In this document: piece by piece, positions 23,826 through 36,156 of the stretch
Layout of the letters: each line of letters begins with the position of its first letter
How positions within the stretch are numbered: the first letter of the stretch is position 1
Assembly: GCA_030620095.1 (NCBI GenBank)
Contig: JAUTXW010004693.1
Span: 558,001-622,000 of the forward strand
Length of the DNA: 64,000 nt
Direction: 5' to 3'
From: Kuschelorhynchus macadamiae
Taxonomy: Eukaryota > Arthropoda > Insecta > Coleoptera > Curculionidae
Translations under genes and position numbers: made by a program
The notes under the pieces: generated by a model
What the model was told of the DNA's origin: nothing
Database searches by the model: none
Seen by the model: the letters and a program-made list of their open reading frames with translations, nothing else

Positions 23826-25855
23826 TATATACACAGCATATTTTTAAGACCGCTTAGTGTAGGTTAGATCTGAGCCAAAACTCCACCTTCAGTTTTAGTG
23901 TCCTAATAAAACTTGGGACCAACTAAGTGTCCAGCATTTACCCAACGTTCACCACAATACTGCTTCCAAGGTTTACCATATAATTATGCCCATAAAAACT
24001 AACAAAAAATAATTATCAATACAGATGACTATATTTTATAACAGATATTTGGAGCTTAAATTAAAGGTGGTTATAAAAATCCATGTTTCATGAAATACAG
24101 TTCTATATATATTAAAAAACTGTCTATTGATAACGTAATATTTCAAAAATGTTCCCGTGTGAGAAGAAAAATCAACACTATATTTCATTCTTAGCAAGGA
24201 TTTTAAATAATCCATCTTTATAATGAATTCTAAACTAGAAAATTCCAAAATATAAGGTTTTATTTTAAAATCAAAATTTAACAAATAATTTTTATGAGCT
24301 ATTAAAATACGATTTTTTTCTGTGCAGATATTACTGAATGTTATTTAAAATAATTAATTCATGTTTTCGAAATGATTCTTCTGACCTAGATAGACGTTTA
24401 TTTGTATCATTATCCTATGCTAACCCCCACCAATGACTATGAATTATCTTGCATAACCTCTAAGATTATTTACATTATTATTTAACTTACGTTATCATTT
24501 TTACGTAATAATCAACATATGGATCCCATAAATATGTGTGACGTTCTTTCGAAATTAAAAATAAATATCACCTCTTAAATCCCACTTTTTATCTTCAATA
24601 TTAAACAGAGGATTTCGTAACTTTATAAATAGATAGATAGATATAGATAGATATTAAGTATCGTAACATTCGATATGGTTCTACAACCCTAACAAGAAAA
24701 CCCTACGTGCTTCAACTTTCTATTTGTCATTTTCGTATTTGGATAGGTCCGTTCTATTAGATTATGAAATTCTGATTTGTGTTACAACAAAAAATTTTTT
24801 TTTTGTCGGCCAGTGAGTCAGTGTTTTAAAAAAGCTCCAATTTGCACTGATCCTATGCAAATGGGACAACTCGGACTGAAGGTGGTTATATTTTGCGGTC
24901 TGGTCGAGCCGTTGTACGAAATTTAATTTATTATTACAATAATGATAATAACTAAAACTAAATTTAATTCAGTACTATAAAAAAAAAACAAAACTAGCCA
25001 TACGGGCAAAACGGTATAAATAAAAATAGTCTTTTCCCTTTTTGAAATAGGGTCGATCCCTGATATTGTACGCAAACTATTAATTCAACTAGTTAATATA
25101 CTTACGCAAATACCTATCAGATTCTGTAAACCTCGTGCTTGCTAAAATATTTATTTTTAGTTTCCACGGGCCTACTGTTGGCTTAACCTTCTAATTTAGT
25201 ACCTAACAGTTTTATATAATAGATTTGTATGATTCTCGTTAGGTTGAAATGTTTTGAAGAAATTTTTCAATTTAATTTCACAGACATATTATCAGACACA
25301 TCTTTACGGCAAAAGCTGACACAGTAGGCACCAAATATCCTTACCAAACTCGATAAGGGATGTAGCCGATAAAAATTAAAACATCTGAACAATCGATATT
25401 TATATAAAATTGAAGATCACGGCAGCAAAACGAGATAAACAAATCGATGGGTATTAAAATTACAATCACAGATAAAAATAATACTTAAAACTAACAGTAA
25501 TAATAGTACAAACATATACGTTCACACACAATTTTTTAAATATTAGTAAGCGTAGATGAGCTGGTCTTATGTCGTAGATCATACATCTAAAGCCTGGAGT
25601 CGAAAATAGTGTCCCTAATCGTTTAAAAGATATTCTATATTATATAAACTCTGGAAAAAACCATTCCTTCCAGTTATAGCTATCATAAACTAAGCCTTCA
25701 TCCAAGTTATTTTTTTATCGAGTAGAATAACATGGGTTTCGAAACTTAAAAGCCAGTATAAAAAACCTCATATATAACATCTTAACTGTTTGAAGAACCT
25801 GGTTTTACTTTTTTGGTGTAAAAAGCTGTGAAACATAAACGCAAACTGATTTATA
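23826..25855. other. Non-coding interval
   Basis: Two kilobases of AT-rich sequence. Only a short GATA microsatellite (24630-24654) stands out; open frames are short and without recognisable domains. Confidence 0.6.
24630..24654. repeat. (GATA)n microsatellite
   Basis: About six imperfect GATA units. Confidence 0.9.
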
Positions 25856-26000
25856 GAGGGTGTAACAGAATGTTGTGAGGAAAATTTTTAGGTCAGATTC
25901 TAGATCTAAAAATATGAAAAAAAGTTCATACAAATATGGGTCCGAAAATACCCCGTTTTCATGATACGGGGGTTTAAACTTTTCCGTCTTTAATGGTATA

Positions 26001-26571
26001 CAATGTGTCCCAGATTCGCTTCTCTATATAGGGATCTCGGCTCCTATTATACCTACAGCAAAGGTTAAATGGGGAAAGTTTTAGAGGAAACTTATTGCAT
26101 TCGATATCCGGCTTCAGATTTACGATCGATCAATTGTTTTTGGAAATATTGGGGAAAACCGAAAATGGCGGATTTCCTTTTTGGCCAGAACGGTAAATTT
26201 GACAGCTGTCAAAATGTGACATTATTCGGACACATTTTTTAGACAAATAAGAGGGCGTATACGACACGTCTTCATTGTTTTTCGTTAACCCGCAACCCGC
26301 CTCAACTTTCATTTTTCTTATGGCCGCCATATTGGATTTTTCGATTTTTGGAAAGAGCCTAAAATTTCCAGTCTCTGGATATACTGGCGAAAAACGAAAT
26401 CCTCCATTTTCGGTTTTTCGCCGATATTTTCAAACTTAATGATCGATCGTAAATCTGAATCCAGATGTCGAATGCAATAAGTTTCCTCTAAAACTTTCCC
26501 CATTTAACCTTTGCTGTAGGTATAATAGGAGCCGAGATCCCTATATAGAGAAGCGAATCTGGGACACACTG
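26001..26571. mobile_element. Foldback MITE inserted in element E
   Basis: 571 bp, flanked by TA on both sides (25999-26000 and 26572-26573). TIRs of about 190 bp: CAATGTGTCCCAGATTCGCT on the left and its near-exact complement on the right (CAGTGTGTCCCAGATTCGCT). Non-coding; contains AAATGGCGG/GGCCGCCAT-type blocks in the centre. Confidence 0.85.
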
Positions 26572-26666
26572 TATAAGGTATTCGGAAACAACGTCAGGAA
26601 ACTTTAGGATGTGATTCTACTTGAAACAATAATGGTAGCCAATCATTTAAGAAAATGTCAAAATCT

Positions 26667-28397
26667 CAATGGTTTCCTAGTAACGACTGATCAAAGTTGC
26701 ATTTTTAATTTTAAATTTTGGGAATATTTAATTTATTTCCTTACGGATCAACTGTATATTTGACACACAAGTTTAAGGTAATGGACGCTCTTATCCAAAG
26801 GTAAAAATGTTTATTTAAGTTGCCACCAGAGGGCATTTTACCTACAGCTGAAAACTTCTTTCCGTGAAAAGTTTTTTATTTTGGAAGGAATTGTCAAAAT
26901 TGAGCCATCTTTAAGCCGATGGAATGTGCTTCAAATAATGTCCTCCTACTTCAAATCGATACATTATACCGTTTAGCCGCAAATCCATATTAAAGTTTTA
27001 TTCATTATGATTTAAATGTCGTAGTCAAGGTACTTTCATTAATATCAGTAAAAATGAAATTTTACATTTAATCTATTTCTCAGTTTGAAAAGCTTGTCTA
27101 CTTGTTCAACATAAGTAATTTATTTCTTATTTAAAAAATGGCTTATCAAAATTCGAATGTAGAATGTCGGTACATGCACTTTTGCTACGGGAGAGCAAAT
27201 GGAAATTCAGAAGAAGCACGTAGGCTTTACATACAACCACACCCTGACCGAAATGTTCCACATGCTCAAACCTTTGTGAGTGTTCATAGAAGACTTGGTG
27301 AACAAGGTTCATTTACGCATCGCAAATATGACACTTGAAGAGCCAAGTCCGTTAGAATGGTTGAGGCAGAAGAAAAAATAATTCAAACGATAGAAGAAAA
27401 CTCGGGTGTCAGTACTTAGCAAATTACCGTTGCAGAAGGAATGGTGAAATCTACAGCACCCTTTTTTATGATGGTAATGAGGTATTACGCGTAAATATGT
27501 GTAATACTATTTTACATAAATATGAAAATGATAATACTTTCATTAATAGCATATTATTTACTGATGAAGCTGGTTTTACACGCGATGAAATAGTGAATTT
27601 ACATAAGACACATCAGTGGGCTATTGAAAACCAACTTGCTCATGTAGAAAGGGGAGATCAGCGAAGATTCATGTTAAATGTTTGGGCTGGTATTATAGGC
27701 GATTGTCTCGCAAGACGTCACTTTGTTGATCAGACGTTGAATGGAAATCTTTATTTAAGTTTTTTACAAAATGATCTTCCTGGCATATTAAAAGATGTTC
27801 CCCTTCGATCACGAATAAAGATGTGGCTCTGGCAAGACGGTGCACCACCACATTACAGCCTTAACGTCCGTGAATATCTGAATGAGGTATTACCGGATCG
27901 TTGGATAGGAAGAGGCGGAGCACACCCTTGGGCACCCCGTTCCCCAGATCTTAATCTAATGGATTTTTTCTCTGGGAGTATTTAAAGACGCCAGTGTATA
28001 AAACTGCAGCCAATAACCTTGACGATTTACGAGTTGTTAGTTGTGCTACGCTGTTATTTGTTGTATTGTTATAATTTAACTGAATAAAACTTTAATATCA
28101 ATTTGCGGCTAAACGGTATGATTTATCGATTTCAAGTAAGAGTACATTATTTGAAGCACATTCCATCGGCTTAAAGATGGAAACTCAATTCTTCCAAAAT
28201 AAAAAAAATTTGCACGCAAATAAGTTTTCAGTTGTAGGTAAAGGGCCCTCTGGTGGCAACTTAAATAAAAATTTTGTACCTTTGGATAAGAGCGTCCATT
28301 ACCTGAAACTTACGTGTCCAATATCAAGTTGATCCATAAAGAAATAAATTGAAAACTAAAAATGCAACTTTGATCAGCCGTTACTAGGAAACCATTG
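26667..28397 (+). mobile_element. ITm element D (DD41D) nested in element E
   Basis: Inverted repeats of about 330 bp (26667-26995 and about 28100-28397; outer block CAATGGTTTCCTAGTAACG) enclose a transposase gene. TA is not seen directly at these ends, so the true termini may lie a few bases outside or have decayed. The interval splits the coding region of element E from its left TIR, which places D as a later insertion. Confidence 0.75.
27138..28073 (+). pseudogene. ITm transposase of element D
   Basis: ATG 27138 opens the helix-turn-helix domain (MAYQNSNVECRYMHFCYGRA). Stops at 27336 and 27418 and a frameshift near 27490 break the linker. The core is well kept: SILFTDEAGFTRD (about 27560), LWQDGAPPHYS (about 27832) and APRSPDLNLMDFF (about 27940), with 41 residues between the second and third Asp. 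A frameshift at about 27970 separates the last 30 residues. All three catalytic Asp are present but the gene is broken. Confidence 0.85.
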
Positions 28398-28439
28398 AAA
28401 TTTTCCTGAGGCTATCACTCTTAATATTAGGCAACATTC

Positions 28440-28776
28440 ATGGTTTATGCGCGACAGAGCTTCTACTCATTTTAGTGGCATTGTAACAGATTAATAAAAC
28501 GTTATATTCCAAGGCAATTAGATTACTAGGGGCGAGCCTATTTCTTGGCCACACCGATCACCTGACTTAAATCCCTGCGATTTCTACCTCTGGGGGCATG
28601 TAAAGCAACTGGTGTATTCCACTCCCATAGTGAACGAAGCCACATTAGTGGAACGCGTTGCCAATGCTTGTAAAACAATACGCCAAATACCCAAAATATT
28701 CCAAAGAGCCAGAGGAAACGTGAGAAGGCGATATAGAACCTGTGTTGAAGCCCAGGGGAGCCATTTCCAGAATTGA
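28440..28776 (+). pseudogene. ITm transposase of element E, C-terminal part
   Basis: One continuous frame with three in-frame stops reads SWFMRDRASTHFSGIVTD (second Asp region), then EPISWPHRSPDLNPCDFYLW (third Asp) and a C-terminus ending EAQGSHFQN before a TGA at 28774. This is the expected layout of a DD41D transposase. The N-terminal two thirds are lost, probably with the insertion of element D. Confidence 0.8.
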
Positions 28777-29188
28777 ATTTAACGTAATAATAACATTTTT
28801 ATTTAATTTAATACTGTTTCCTAAAAACTAGTACAAATAAAATTAATTAATCTGGCTTTAAGAAAGCCACAGTAATTTTTGAAAAAACCAGTAGAGTACA
28901 ATTTCTTTGGTAAACAGAGACTTGTCAGCACGACTTCCACTGATGTAAGCGCTTAAGAAGACAATTTTTTACAAGTAAATGTGATCTTAATTAATACATT
29001 TGCGTGCATCAACACTCATGTTAAAATCTTTACGGATTTTCGATAAATGGGAAATAAACTATTAAAGAAGGAAAACTTTAAACACTCCGTATCATGAAAA
29101 TGGAGCATGTTTATATGAACTTTTTTTAATATTTATAGGTGTAGAATCTGAATTTAAATTTTCATCACAACATTTTTGTAACACCCTG

Positions 29189-30148
29189 TATATAATCATG
29201 ACATTTAAAGTCAAGTTTTACCTTTTATCAAAGAAATAAATGCTTAAAATGTCTGTTTTTTGCCGCTAAGTATTAGGTCATGTTCTAATCGTGATTATTA
29301 TGATATAAATATTGACTTCATATATCAATTTGAACGGGATAATATGAAATTGGTAACAAACAAAGTAGCTATATTTGCACACTCCTGATTTTGCTAAGTT
29401 AAGATAATAGGAAATTCTCAATTGAAACAGTTATCCCAACTAGAGAAAGAAACCTATATAATGTTTCTTAAAATAGGGGAAATGTACCACATGATAGGGT
29501 GTTTATAAGAAAAAAATATAATTTAAACGTATTACAAGCAAGAAGAACTAGTAATGTCAAAAACCTGTACTATTTTTTATCTAATTAAACTTAAATATTC
29601 GAAATAGGTACAAGCTTTAAGTCTGGACAATTTGCTGGCCGTTTTAAGTTTTACGGATAGTCCAAATATCGATTTTAGTTCAGTTTCCTATAAAAGATAC
29701 TAACCATATAATCCTATTGTTAAAAATACCAGACAAGATATGCTCAGGTCATATTTCCCTAATAACACTGCGATCTTTCCGATGTTAAAAAAAACACGAC
29801 TAGTAAGTTCAGACTGCTCTGTTGCAAGAGCTATGCGTCTTGCTCCAAGCGCATTATTATTTCTCTACATAAAGGTAAATGCACCTGCTTATTTTCTTGG
29901 CTCTTAAGTAAGAAACCGGTAGAATCTTGTATGGACGAGTACGACAATTTTAAGAGTATTTTATATTGCATTACCTTAGCCCTCACTTGCATGCAAAACT
30001 TCAGCATTGTTTAATGCCTTCTTTATATTATTTAGAATTATATTTATTTATCCCCTTTTTAAAAATCAAACGATATATCTTATTAAAGTTTCAATAAAAA
30101 TGTTCTTCCCTTAGAACTATAAAAATCTGTCAAAATACTGGCGTTATA
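29189..30148. other. Non-coding interval
   Basis: AT-rich, no gene, no repeat recognised. Confidence 0.55.
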
Positions 30149-31832
30149 CAGGGCCTATTAGAAGCATCTGCAGAACCAACGAATAGATTATTTTGAAAAT
30201 TTTATACGGCCATTTTGTAACCAGTCGGATATTGTTATTCTAACTCGTTACCATAGCAACCAACAAAATTTCCGGAAATTTTCGACGACCTGACTGAAAT
30301 TAATAAGTGGAAATTTTTTGACATATAATGAAATGTCAACGCTTTGCGACACGACTTTTTTTAGTAATAATAATTGTGAGAATATGTCACATACCTTACA
30401 ATAAATTAATAGATTTTTGTCCTATTAATTTATTTTAAGCAGATTTTCAAAATAACAAAAATATATACTTATGTATTATAACGATGGTACATTTTAATAT
30501 GGCCCGCTTCTTTGCAATAGGCACATAAACCATATTTTTCAAAATTTTCCATTTTAAATAACTTATAACTATATTTCTGCTATTTCTAACTCGGAGCTTT
30601 ATTGATTGGTTTGATCTGAAGTATCAGTATAGTCGTTTGACGCAGACACAAAATTCCATAGCCTTCTAGATTTAATTATCCTCTTGTTTTAAGTTACATA
30701 CTTTCATTTACCGAGATATATAATTAAAATTAAGAATATATCAATTCCACCGATCTTAGTAATTTCAAATGAATCAAAAATAAAAGAAAAGAGCTCCTTC
30801 TGTACATTTCTGACTAAATTATTATACTAAAATCGGACTTTTATCTCTTCTTTTGGAAAAACCAACTTTTACCGGCAGTTTTAGTAATTTGAAATCCACT
30901 ATATGTAAACAAATATAGCTCCCTTGAAATATGTATCATTATATTATTGTACTAAAGTTAGTAGTTGTAACTTTTAACAACAATAGTTAATTATAGTCAT
31001 TTGGCACTTTAATGCTTTTTTTTCACCTTGTATGAAATTTTTTTCTCGCTCACGAATTTTTGCTGAAAATTATACCTGGTCTTCGACTCGGGATAATTTT
31101 GGAAAAAAATTCGTGACCTCGAAATAATTTTGGCTCTGCCCACGTATCAACATAAACTATCTTTTTAAAATATTCTAAATTGTGCGGTGTTGCCGCTTCT
31201 ACCTTTCAGAAAACGGTGGCAACATCCGTTTTCTAACTGGCATGTTCTGTATATTATTGCATTTTTCTATTGTCCTGAATAATCTAAACCCTTTTTGTAT
31301 GAAGTTTCACATACCTATATTTAACTATTTTCGAGAAAATGGCTCTTGAAAATTGACATTTTTAACCCTTTAAAGCTCTGTAACTCCCAAACGACTTAAC
31401 TTGCAGAAAAAACGGATTTCACTTTCCTATGCTAGTTTTTAATTATCTATTTCCTCAAATCAATTTCTGGTTTGACAGTAGGTGTCAACATTTGACATTT
31501 CTCGTCAAAGTAGAAAGTGATGTCAGAAGATAGATAACTAAAAACTAAGATAAAAGGGTGCAATCCATTTCGTTAAAAAAGGTCAAAAATGTCAATTTCC
31601 AGGCGCCATTTTCTCGTTGAAATTAAGTATAGGAAACATATCACAAAAAGTGTTCAGGACAATACAAAAATGCAACAATATACAGGTCATTCTAGTTAGA
31701 AAACAAATGATGTCACCGGTTTTGGGTAGAAACGGTAACACCGCACAATTTAAAATATTTTATTTATCTATGGCCAGAGCCATCTATTCATTGGTTCTCC
31801 AGATACTTCTAATAGGTGCGTGAATAACCTTG
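30149..31832. mobile_element. Non-autonomous element J
   Basis: The left end CAGGGCCTATTAGAAGCATC (TA before, 30147-30148) and the reverse complement of the right end (CAAGGTTATTCACG then CACCTATTAGAAGTATC, TA after 31832) match except for about 11 extra bases in the right end. 1.68 kb, no coding region. A large foldback lies inside at 31158-31780. A solitary end of the same family is at about 37140-37206. Confidence 0.7.
31158..31780. repeat. Large foldback inside element J
   Basis: Arms of about 280-310 bp (31158-31475 and about 31500-31780) are inverted copies, with blocks such as AAATTGTGCGGTGTT and GAAAATTGACATTTTTAACC matched on the other side. The centre is near 31485. Could be a separate MITE or an internal foldback of J. 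Confidence 0.75.
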
Positions 31833-32346
31833 TATATTATAACCAATAACCATGGTCTCGCAAGCTTTCTTCTTTCTTCTTAATTAGATTAGTATTTAAT
31901 GCTAATTTCAATGTAATCCTGTGTTTCCGAATAGAAAATACAGAAGATGTGCCAAACTTAAAAATGTTATTCCAGCATTGACAAAAAGTATTTTAAAATC
32001 CTTGGAATCAATCCTCTAAAATTGCTATAAACAATTATTATTGTTATTAAAACGACATAATGTTTAATTGTATGCTTGGCTTTTGTTTAATTTAACAAGA
32101 AAAATAAATTATTAAATCACTCGCATTATATTTATATCCAAATTTGTAATAATCCACTCTAACAATCGAAGTAAGCTAAAAACGAGTGTGAATCAATTTC
32201 TGATTAAAATCAAACCGTTACAACCGGACCCGATACTGTATTTGAAAGAAGGGTAGTTTGTTTGAGTCACATCACGTAAACCACACTCGACCGATCCCTT
32301 ATATGTTCCTCCCTCCAAACATAGCTCGACCTATGTCATTGAGTAG
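31833..32346. other. Non-coding interval
   Basis: No gene seen. From about 32220 base composition becomes less AT-rich, leading into the possible exon at 32347. Confidence 0.5.
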
Positions 32347-32628
32347 TCTATTTACTACAAAATAGGTGATGACTTCAGTTGTTCGGCCAGTAACAATGTA
32401 CGGGGTGGTCCAACACTGCGTCCAATAGCTGTGTTATTGGGAGACCAAATTTATACGAAAGCTGTAGGTACTGTTAAAGTTAGCAATTCTTATGTATCCG
32501 GCAACCGATACGGTAGCCACCGATCAGCTGTTTTTAGAATTTTTCAGAAGGTTGGGGACGCTGTGCAATTGTCAAGTGTAAGTATGGATGATGTAAGTTC
32601 GTTTCTATGTCTCTATGATCTTGCATAA
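32347..32628 (+). CDS. Possible host exon, product unknown
   Basis: An open frame reads SIYYKIGDDFSCSASNNVRG then GPTLRPIAVLLGDQIYTKAV and later SHRSAVFRIFQKVGDAVQLS, ending SSFLCLYDLA and stop. Composition is more balanced than the surroundings, and none of the transposase or RT motifs is present. A possible acceptor (ATGACTTCAG, to 32378) lies at its start and a strong donor-like GTAAGT at about 32580, so only part may be exonic. The alternation of strands and the final SSF-hydrophobic pattern faintly resemble the end of a C1q/TNF-type jelly roll; this is a guess, not a call. It could equally be an unrecognised repeat. Confidence 0.25.
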   Translation, partial: SIYYKIGDDFSCSASNNVRGGPTLRPIAVLLGDQIYTKAVGTVKVSNSYVSGNRYGSHRSAVFRIFQKVGDAVQLSSVSMDDVSSFLCLYDLA

Positions 32629-32743
32629 TTAAACATTTACAGAATACTTTGATCGGCTTTATTTTCCTTCATACCTGCTACTCCCACTGTAGAAGTCTAC
32701 AGAGACTGCTGAGAGCTACAACTTTAAATTATTTTCGATTATA

Positions 32744-33339
32744 CAGGGTTGAGGATAAGTTTGCCTCAAACCAAACGTACATTTTTTTAATTTTACATTA
32801 AATTAATTTTCATTATATCGCTACTGAAAAACTTTATTTTACTCATCAACTAATCTCTTAATGTCATATTTACCTCTGTATTTTCGAAAAGTAGCCATAA
32901 ATCGTGAACTACCCTGTACAGACCCCACAAACCCTATATTAGGTGAATGGCCAAAAAGTGAGGAATCTAAACATATAATAATATACAGGGCGTTCCATTT
33001 AAATTAATCGATAGAATTTGCCTCCAGGATTTTTAATTACCCTGTATAGCGTTATTAAAGAATACTACAGAAAAATACCGCCAGTACAAAGAAGACCACA
33101 TTTGGACATTTATATCATGCTAAAATGATTTATACTAACGCATTAAAAAATACAGGGCGTCAAATACACTTCTGATATTTTCGAAAAATGACCATAAATT
33201 TTGAATGACTGTATAGAGCCTACAAACCCTATATTAGGTGAATGGGCAAAAATGGAGGAATCTGAAAATAAAACAATATACAGGGTGTTCCATTTACAAA
33301 AATTGAGTTTGGTTTGTAGCAAACTTATCCTCAACCCTG
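32744..33339. mobile_element. MITE K with internal duplication
   Basis: Ends CAGGGTTGAGGATAAGTTTG (32744) and its inverted copy (to 33339), TA on both sides. The palindrome continues about 45 bp beyond the TA on each side (TTATTTTCGATTA block), so K may sit in the centre of an older palindromic repeat. Inside, a block of about 135 bp at 32865-33000 recurs at 33165-33297 in direct orientation, each ending in an ATACAGGGNGTTCCATTTA-type motif. Confidence 0.75.
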
Positions 33340-33341
33340 TA

Positions 33342-34543
33342 TAATCGAAAATAATTTTAGGTTGTAGCCCTCAGTAGTTCCTACAACTTTCGTATATTTT
33401 TGTTTTCTAATTTCCACAATAAGCGAGCTATTGGACTTGAACACACTTTTGGACTACCCTGGTATATGCAAAAATTACCTTCAAATTGTAAATATATTTC
33501 CTTAAGTGACAGTGTTCTGTCACAACTGCTTAAAGGGGGAATACATTTATGTTTAGGGTTTCCTTAAATGCTTAGTTACTGGACCTGTAAGAAAATATAC
33601 AAATGTTTCCCTCAGTATAATATGAAAAACTAAAGATTTGTAGCCCTTAAAATTAGTATTTCCTGTTAAACCTGAAGAATTAACGAATGATTACCCCCCC
33701 TAATTTGGCCAAATAAAATTAATTTTCCCCCCTTTAACAGTTAAAATTAGTGTTTTCTTCGTCTTAGTAAATTTGACATGTGGAGTAGTTTTTGGACCTG
33801 TCTAAACAATTAATAAAAACCAATTATTTACCAAAATTCGGCCAAAGAGATCGTTGAAAGTCTCCTACAATCCCACAAAAAGTACTAATTAAATTAACAC
33901 ATTTACAGTTTAGAATATGTAGGTATGTGGAAAATATTTTAAGTGGGCTGTTAGAAAAACAATGAAATGCAAATAAATTTTTCAATGTTTTAAAAATGTT
34001 AAATAATTTGAACTGAAGAAGGGATAGGCATGGTAATAACTGTAAATGTTAATAAATAATAATAACACTATTAAGAACGACAAGAAATGTAAACAGAATT
34101 CTTTCTCTGGGTGTGGATCAATTCTGTTGTGAAAACTTCTTGGTCTTAAATAATAAATCTCATTATAACATAAATACACAAACGAAAAATTTTAAAAATA
34201 TTCCTTTGACCTAAATAAGAATTAAACCCTCATTTTAGTGCACAAACGTTCTTATTTAATTGTAGAAACGCAGCAAACATTTTTTCATTTCATGAAAACA
34301 CGGAAACCATTTTGTTTAATTTCAGCGCTTACTGTTTTGACACATAACAGATTTAAATAACTGAACGTTCAGGTCAAATTTTCAGGACTTTGTAATTAGG
34401 TTTCTGGTTTTATTTTAGAACTGACAATTTTGAAAATTAATTTCTCATATTAACATACAAACAGTGAACAACCCATGCACCCACCAGAAAATATTTGAGA
34501 GGTGATAAGAAAAAAATAGGATGAAGGTCACAACTATATATAT
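33342..34543. other. Non-coding interval with dispersed repeat
   Basis: No gene. A diverged repeat at about 33770-33960, ending with AGTACTAATTAAATTAACA, has a second copy at about 38420-38560. Confidence 0.55.

Positions 34544-34620
<77 letters not shown>
34544..34620. repeat. (TA)n microsatellite, left of Tc1 element
   Basis: About 75 bp of TA repeats ending directly at the left TIR of the Tc1 element; a matching tract lies at its right end. Confidence 0.95.
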
Positions 34621-34623
<3 letters not shown>

Positions 34624-36099
34624 CACACTGTCAAAAGTCTTGGACCCCCCCTGATATTTAACAAATTATTTCATGGGGGGAAAAAATAAATAATGTTCAT
34701 TAAAATATATTTATTTTTGATTACATTTTTCCATAACAACAAAGTTTTTTCAAAATTGAAATTAATTAAAACCAATAATAAAAAAGTATTGCAATATTTT
34801 CATAAATTTAATTAATCAAAAACTAAAAATATTTTACTTTATTTTTGAACTAAACATAATTTAATAATCAGTATGACTTCCTCTTCTATCCACTAACATA
34901 TTGACACGGCGGCGGTGCATTGAAACAATCAAGTTATTGTCTCCTGAGGAATATTGTTCCATTCTTCTACTGCCGCTACAATTAACTCATCTGCATTTTG
35001 TGGTGCATTGAGGCGACGATGAACTGCTCTAGAAACAAAATCCCACATGTTTTCTATAGGATTTTGATCTGGTGAGTTCGCTGGCCAAGGCAGTCTGGTA
35101 ATTTGCCCTTCTTCAAGTACTCTTTCAACGATTCTTGCCCGATGTGGCCGGGCGTTATCGTCCATAAAGATAAAATTCTCGCTTAGTTCGTTGCGCAGAG
35201 GGTTGATTATGGGTCTGATAACATTATCAATGTATACCTGACTTGTCATATTCTGGCGGATAGGGATTAATGGGGTTCGGCGGTTGTACATAATTCCCCC
35301 CCAAAACATTACTGATCCTCCTTGATAGGGAGCAACTTCTCGGGGAAAATTGAGTCTTTGTTGACGTCCTGGTTCCCTCCAAACCCTTTGCCTACGGTCA
35401 TCACTCTGCAGTGCAATTCTGGTCTCATCCGTAAACAAGACCCAACGCCATTGCTGCAAAAGCCATGCGCTATGGTGCCTTGCCCATTGTAAACGCGCAA
35501 CTCTGTGTCGTGGAAGTAGAGTAGGGACTCTTAGATACCTTCTTGAATGAATATTTGCTCTATAGAGTCTTCTTCTTATTGTTGATGTCGATAAACCACG
35601 GCGAAATGCACGTTGGAAGTGATTTCTAAGAGCTGGAGCTGGATCGTGTCGATGTCTACGGGCATAATTGACGACATACCGATCCTCCCTTTCGTTTAGA
35701 ATCCTTGGCCGTCCACTACGCTGTCTTCTTTCGATAGTGCCAGCTTCTTCAAATCTTTGAATAATTCTTATGATTGATGACCGTGGAATCTGCAACAGCC
35801 TGTGTATATGGTGATTAGAATGCCCAGCTTCATGTAAAGCAACAATTCTTCCCCTATCAAACCTAGAAATTTCATGACCGGGCATTTTAAAGCAGACAGA
35901 AGGCAAATTCTCTTATTTGAATCAAAAATAAAATACACACTTTTACGTTTTAACGTCGGAAACCACACTAATTCATTTTATCTGTACATGTTTATGATTT
36001 TGTTTATCAACAAAATAACTTTACTTTTTGCCTAGCAACGAAAAAAAAACCTAAATATGAAATAGCCCAAAAAATACTGGGGGTCCAAGACTTTTGACA

Positions 36100-36104
<5 letters not shown>
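34624..36104 (-). mobile_element. Tc1-like element F (DD34E), nearly complete
   Basis: The left end CACACTGTCAAAAGTCTTGG (34624) is matched exactly by its complement ending at 36104. Length about 1481 bp, typical of Tc1. Both ends lie in TA repeats, as expected for insertion at TA into a TA microsatellite. One transposase gene on the minus strand. Confidence 0.92.
34861..35906 (-). pseudogene. Tc1-like transposase, one frameshift from intact
   Basis: Likely start is the second Met (35885, MPGHEISRFDRGRIVALHEA), as in other Tc1 proteins; the frame opens at 35906. Two helix-turn-helix units (residues about 10-60 and 70-125, linked by RQRSGRPR) bind the TIRs. Catalytic motifs: WVLFTDETRIAL, FMDDNARPHRARIV and NSPDQNPIENMWDFV, with 34 residues between the Asp and the Glu (DD34E). 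The frame closes at 34929 after EEWNNIPQETIT. A one-base change there moves the expected C-terminus (NLIVSMHRRRVNMLVDRR, ending HTDY at 34861) to another frame. Apart from this the protein is full length, so the copy is young. Whether it is a sequencing error or a true lesion cannot be told. Confidence 0.88.

Positions 36105-36105
<1 letters not shown>

Positions 36106-36151
<46 letters not shown>
36106..36151. repeat. (TA)n microsatellite, right of Tc1 element
   Basis: About 45 bp of TA repeats starting at the right TIR of the Tc1 element. Confidence 0.95.

Positions 36152-36156
<5 letters not shown>

Larger units (their letters stand above)
25856..29188 (+). mobile_element. ITm element E (outer, interrupted)
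   Basis: Left end near 25856 (GAGGGTGTAACAGAATGTTG, TA before) and the reverse complement of the right end at 29188 (CAGGGTGTTACAAAAATGTT, TA after) match over about 140 bp. Within it lie a foldback MITE (26001-26571) and a second ITm element (26667-28397), so E is the oldest layer. Its own transposase survives only as the C-terminal third at 28440-28776. Confidence 0.8.
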
